This document shows positions 4,107-6,942 of a stretch of DNA of 6,942 bases, piece by piece. The DNA is from Thermoanaerobaculales bacterium. Its GTDB lineage: Bacteria; Acidobacteriota; Thermoanaerobaculia; Thermoanaerobaculales; Sulfomarinibacteraceae. The notes under the pieces are model-generated. The model was not told where the DNA came from and ran no database searches. It was given only the letters and a program-made list of their open reading frames with translations. The stretch spans positions 1 through 6,942 of the forward strand of contig JAOZPW010000210.1 in NCBI GenBank assembly GCA_029932545.1, given 5' to 3'. The translations under genes and the position numbers were made by a program. The first letter of the stretch is position 1; every line of letters starts with the position of its first letter.

Positions 4107-6942
4107 ATGCGCACGTTATTCAGGCCCATTGCCGTCTTCTTGAGTGTTACTTTCTGCCTTGTCGGTGTCGCCGCCGGTGAGGATGTTCTCCATCACGATC
4201 TGACGATCAGCCTGGACCCCGATGGTCACCGTATCGATGTCGTTGACCTGATTGATCCGGTGGGTCGAGTGGCGAAGGATGCAGAAGGCAATTACCGGTT
4301 TGTCCTCCATGCCGGGTTGGCGCCCGAGGTCGTGACGCCGGGATGGCGTCTCGAGCCTGTCGAAGGTGAGATCACCGCGGATTTCTTCGGTATCAATGCG
4401 ACGACGGCGACGGTTGAGGACGCAGTGCCTCTCGAAGGCTGGCGTCTGGCGCAGGAGGGTGGCGCCCGGACTCCGGTGGAACTGCACTACGGCGGTCAGA
4501 TTGACCACGGCCTGGAGCAACAGGGCGAGGAGTACCAGCGGTCCTTCTCCGAAACGCCGGGTTTCATCGGTCCGGAGGGCCTCTTTCTGGCAGGCACTTC
4601 CTTCTGGGTGCCGACCTTCGGTGACGGTCTGATGACCTTCGATCTTGAGGTCCACGGCCTCGACAAGGGGTGGCAGGTGGTTTCCCAGGGTCGAAGGACC
4701 CAACTGGGCGCCGATGACATGGGACGACACGCGACCCGCTGGTCATTCGACCACCCGACCGAAGAGATCTACCTTGTCGGCGGACCTCTCGAGGTCTTCG
4801 AGGACGCTCAGGGCGAGGTTGAGGTCTTTGCCTATCTTCGCAGTCCGGACGGCGCCCTCGCGACGCGTTACCTCGATGCGACCAAGCGCTATCTCAGGCT
4901 TTACAACTCGATGTTGCCGGAATTTCCTTTCGCCTCGTTCGCCCTGGTGGAGAATTTTTGGGAGACCGGATACGGCATGCCGGGCTTTACGCTCCTGGGG
5001 CCGCAGGTCATCCGCTTTCCCTGGATTCTGACCTCGTCCTATCCCCACGAACTGCTTCACAACTGGTGGGGCAACTCGGTCTACGTTGACTTCGACCGTG
5101 GGAACTGGTGCGAGGGTCTGACGGTCTACATGGCTGATCATCTCCTGGCGGAACAGCGTGGGGAGGGGGAAATCTACCGCCGTTCGACATTGAAGAAATT
5201 CACCGATTTGGTGTCGGCCGATGTGGATTTTCCCCTGACGGAGTTCCACTCCCGGAACTCTGGGCATTCCGAGGCGGTCGGGTACGGCAAGAGCATGATG
5301 CTTTTTCACATGATGCGGCACAGCGTCGGCAATGAGAAATTCCTGGAGGGGGTGACCGAGTTTTATGAGCGTCAGCAGTTCAAACGGGTCTCTTTTGGGG
5401 AGATTGCGACGGCCTTTGGGGCAGTCGGCGCAGGTCACTGGGCGGATTTTGTCGAGGCATGGACGACACGGACCGGTGCTCCAAGACTCGAGATCGCCAA
5501 TGTGCAGGTCCAGCCCAACGAGGATGCCGAGCATCCGTGGATGTTGGAAATGGAGATCACCCAGATCGTCGACGGGGGAGATGCCTTCCCGTTGGCCTTG
5601 CCGATTGCCCTCACGCTGGAGGGTCATGAAGGAGCCATCTGGGTTGAAACGGGTACGTGCGGTGGGGATTGCAAGGTACGGGTTCCCTGCGTCTCGAAGC
5701 CTCTGAGGGTTGATGTTGACCCCGCATTTGATGTCATGCGGCGTCTTGATCCCCTCGAGGTGCCTCCGGGGATCTCGACCCTGATGGGGGCCGATGACGT
5801 GCTTTTCGTTGTGCCCTCCGGCGCCTCAGAGGATGAGCAGGCCGCGTGGCGCGAACTGGCCTCGGGTTGGGCTGCCCCGGTCGAGGCTCGCGTGGTTTTG
5901 GATTCTGAACTGCAGGCCCTGCCGGAGTCGCCGACCTGGGTTCTGGGTTGGAACAATCTCTTCGCCGCCGAGGTTGCCGTCCGGCTCGAGGGTCAGGGTG
6001 TCACACTGGACTCCGACGGTCTCAAGCTTCCGGAGGAACTGGTGGCGCGGACGGACCACAGTACAGTCCTGGTGGCTCGTGGCAAGAACGATCCGACAAC
6101 GGCGGTTGGCTGGGTTGGCGCCTCCCCGGTCGAGGCCATCGCTGGTCTGGCCCGCAAGCTGCCCCACTACCAGAAATACTCCTACCTGGCCTTCAAGGGT
6201 CCAGAGCCTTCCAATACGACCAAGGGCATGTGGACGCCGGTCGGGTCGCCGCTGGTGCGTAATCTGACAGACGGTCCGATGCCGGAGCTGGTGCTGCCCA
6301 AACGAGTTCCGCTGGCCGACCTGCCGCCGGTGTACGAGGCGGAGAGCTTCGGTAAGACCGTTCGCTTTCTTGCCGATCCTGCTCTCAAGGGGCGTGGTCT
6401 GGGGTCCATGGGGCTGGCCAAAGCGACCGATTGGGTCGAACAACGTTTCACGGAGATCGGTTTGTCGACCGGCGCCGAGGGTATGCGGCAGGTCTGGTCC
6501 TTTCGTGGCGGTGAGCCCGAGCAGGAGTTGGAACTGACAAATCTTGTGGCCGAGATCTCCGGGACTGACCTGACCCTGGTCAATGAGCCGGTCGTCGTCG
6601 TCGCCCATCTGGACCATCTGGGACTGGGATGGCCTGATGTTCGCGAAGGCAACGAGGGACAGATTCATCCGGGGGCCGACGACAACGCATCCGGCGTCGC
6701 TGTGTTACTGGAACTGGCCCGGGCGCTCAAGGCCGAGGGGCCGCGTCCTCGCTCGGTTGTCTTTCTCGTGACAACCGCGGAAGAGGTCGGTCTCGTCGGT
6801 GCTCGTCACTGGGTCAAGCACTTGCCGGAAGGCGTCAAGCCCTTTGCGGCCGTCAACCTGGATACCGTGGGGCGGCTCAAGGAAGGCGCGCTCTTCGTGC
6901 TCAATTCAGATACCGCCCGGGAGTGGCGCTTCATCTTCATGG
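4107..6942 (+). CDS. Secreted M1-M28 fusion zinc metallopeptidase (3' truncated by window)
   Basis: One frame stays open for 945 codons from ATG 4107 to the window end, so the C-terminus is missing. Residues 1-24 are a Sec signal peptide (hydrophobic 8-22, likely cut after the VAA region), giving an extracytoplasmic protein. An N-terminal beta region is followed by an M1-type gluzincin core: VEN (281-283, in the place of the GAMEN substrate loop), HELLH zinc motif (H314, E315, H318) followed by NWWGN, third ligand E336 in NWCEGLT, and Tyr393 in GYGKS. Residues about 556-720 form an unassigned region, including YSYLAFKG (691-698). From about 745 an M28 peptidase domain begins (ALKGRGLGSMG): H834 in AHLDHLG, D859 in GADDNASG, E892-E893 in TAEEVGLVG, D919 in NLDTVGR; the last His ligand lies past the end. 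Both sites look intact. Likely role: removal of N-terminal residues from exported or environmental peptides. C518, C522 and C528 could form a disulfide. It has its own promoter and a strong GGAGG. Confidence 0.93.
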   Translation, partial: MRTLFRPIAVFLSVTFCLVGVAAGEDVLHHDLTISLDPDGHRIDVVDLIDPVGRVAKDAEGNYRFVLHAGLAPEVVTPGWRLEPVEGEITADFFGINATTATVEDAVPLEGWRLAQEGGARTPVELHYGGQIDHGLEQQGEEYQRSFSETPGFIGPEGLFLAGTSFWVPTFGDGLMTFDLEVHGLDKGWQVVSQGRRTQLGADDMGRHATRWSFDHPTEEIYLVGGPLEVFEDAQGEVEVFAYLRSPDGALATRYLDATKRYLRLYNSMLPEFPFASFALVENFWETGYGMPGFTLLGPQVIRFPWILTSSYPHELLHNWWGNSVYVDFDRGNWCEGLTVYMADHLLAEQRGEGEIYRRSTLKKFTDLVSADVDFPLTEFHSRNSGHSEAVGYGKSMMLFHMMRHSVGNEKFLEGVTEFYERQQFKRVSFGEIATAFGAVGAGHWADFVEAWTTRTGAPRLEIANVQVQPNEDAEHPWMLEMEITQIVDGGDAFPLALPIALTLEGHEGAIWVETGTCGGDCKVRVPCVSKPLRVDVDPAFDVMRRLDPLEVPPGISTLMGADDVLFVVPSGASEDEQAAWRELASGWAAPVEARVVLDSELQALPESPTWVLGWNNLFAAEVAVRLEGQGVTLDSDGLKLPEELVARTDHSTVLVARGKNDPTTAVGWVGASPVEAIAGLARKLPHYQKYSYLAFKGPEPSNTTKGMWTPVGSPLVRNLTDGPMPELVLPKRVPLADLPPVYEAESFGKTVRFLADPALKGRGLGSMGLAKATDWVEQRFTEIGLSTGAEGMRQVWSFRGGEPEQELELTNLVAEISGTDLTLVNEPVVVVAHLDHLGLGWPDVREGNEGQIHPGADDNASGVAVLLELARALKAEGPRPRSVVFLVTTAEEVGLVGARHWVKHLPEGVKPFAAVNLDTVGRLKEGALFVLNSDTAREWRFIFM

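Noticed and set aside
3887..4129. 80-codon minus-strand frame in the divergent intergenic region
   Set aside because: It reads through a hexamer block (PEPEPVTVTV), overlaps the peptidase start and promoter, and lacks a ribosome site.
4743..5627. 294-codon minus-strand frame antisense to the M1 module
   Set aside because: The plus strand carries the zinc site and family motifs here; the antisense product has no motif.
5826..6668. 280-codon minus-strand frame antisense to the M28 module
   Set aside because: Shadow of the peptidase gene, with no domain and no start signal.

Overview
This GC-rich window reads as chromosomal DNA from an environmental Gram-negative-type bacterium. Three things suggest this: a secreted metallopeptidase with a Sec signal peptide, a multi-pass membrane SpoIIE-type phosphatase with an apparently extracytoplasmic PDZ domain, and G/C-ending codon use. 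The combination would fit an Acidobacteriota-like lineage or one of the related uncultured phyla, but no marker gene is present and that placement is a guess.

Layout. Bases 1-135 hold no convincing gene, only a 30-bp block of in-phase hexamers (AACGAT/CTCGGG type). Bases 136-2694 (+) encode a PDZ, ten-transmembrane-segment, GAF-like, PP2C/SpoIIE phosphatase. A 271-bp convergent intergenic region follows, with a GTAGGGG-type palindrome and a possible bidirectional terminator. Bases 3780-2966 (-) encode a complete two-gene toxin-antitoxin operon: MntA-type minimal nucleotidyltransferase antitoxin, then HepT-type HEPN RNase toxin, joined by an ATGA overlap. The 326-bp divergent region 3781-4106 holds a -10 box almost abutting the mntA start, two more copies of the hexamer block in inverted orientation around an 82-bp core, and a good sigma70-like promoter and Shine-Dalgarno for the next gene. 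From 4107 (+) to the window end runs one unbroken reading frame of 945 codons. It encodes a secreted protein that joins an M1-type zinc aminopeptidase module to an M28-type zinc peptidase module; the gene continues beyond the window.

How the parts relate. The three transcription units look functionally independent: membrane signalling by dephosphorylation, a toxin-antitoxin module and an extracytoplasmic peptidase. The TA operon lies between two housekeeping-looking genes and is associated with repeats, which fits an accessory insertion. The most unusual points are the hexamer-block repeats (three copies, both orientations), the M1-M28 fusion, the PDZ-coupled phosphatase architecture, and an MntA that keeps GSx10DxD but has Gln where many relatives carry a third Asp.
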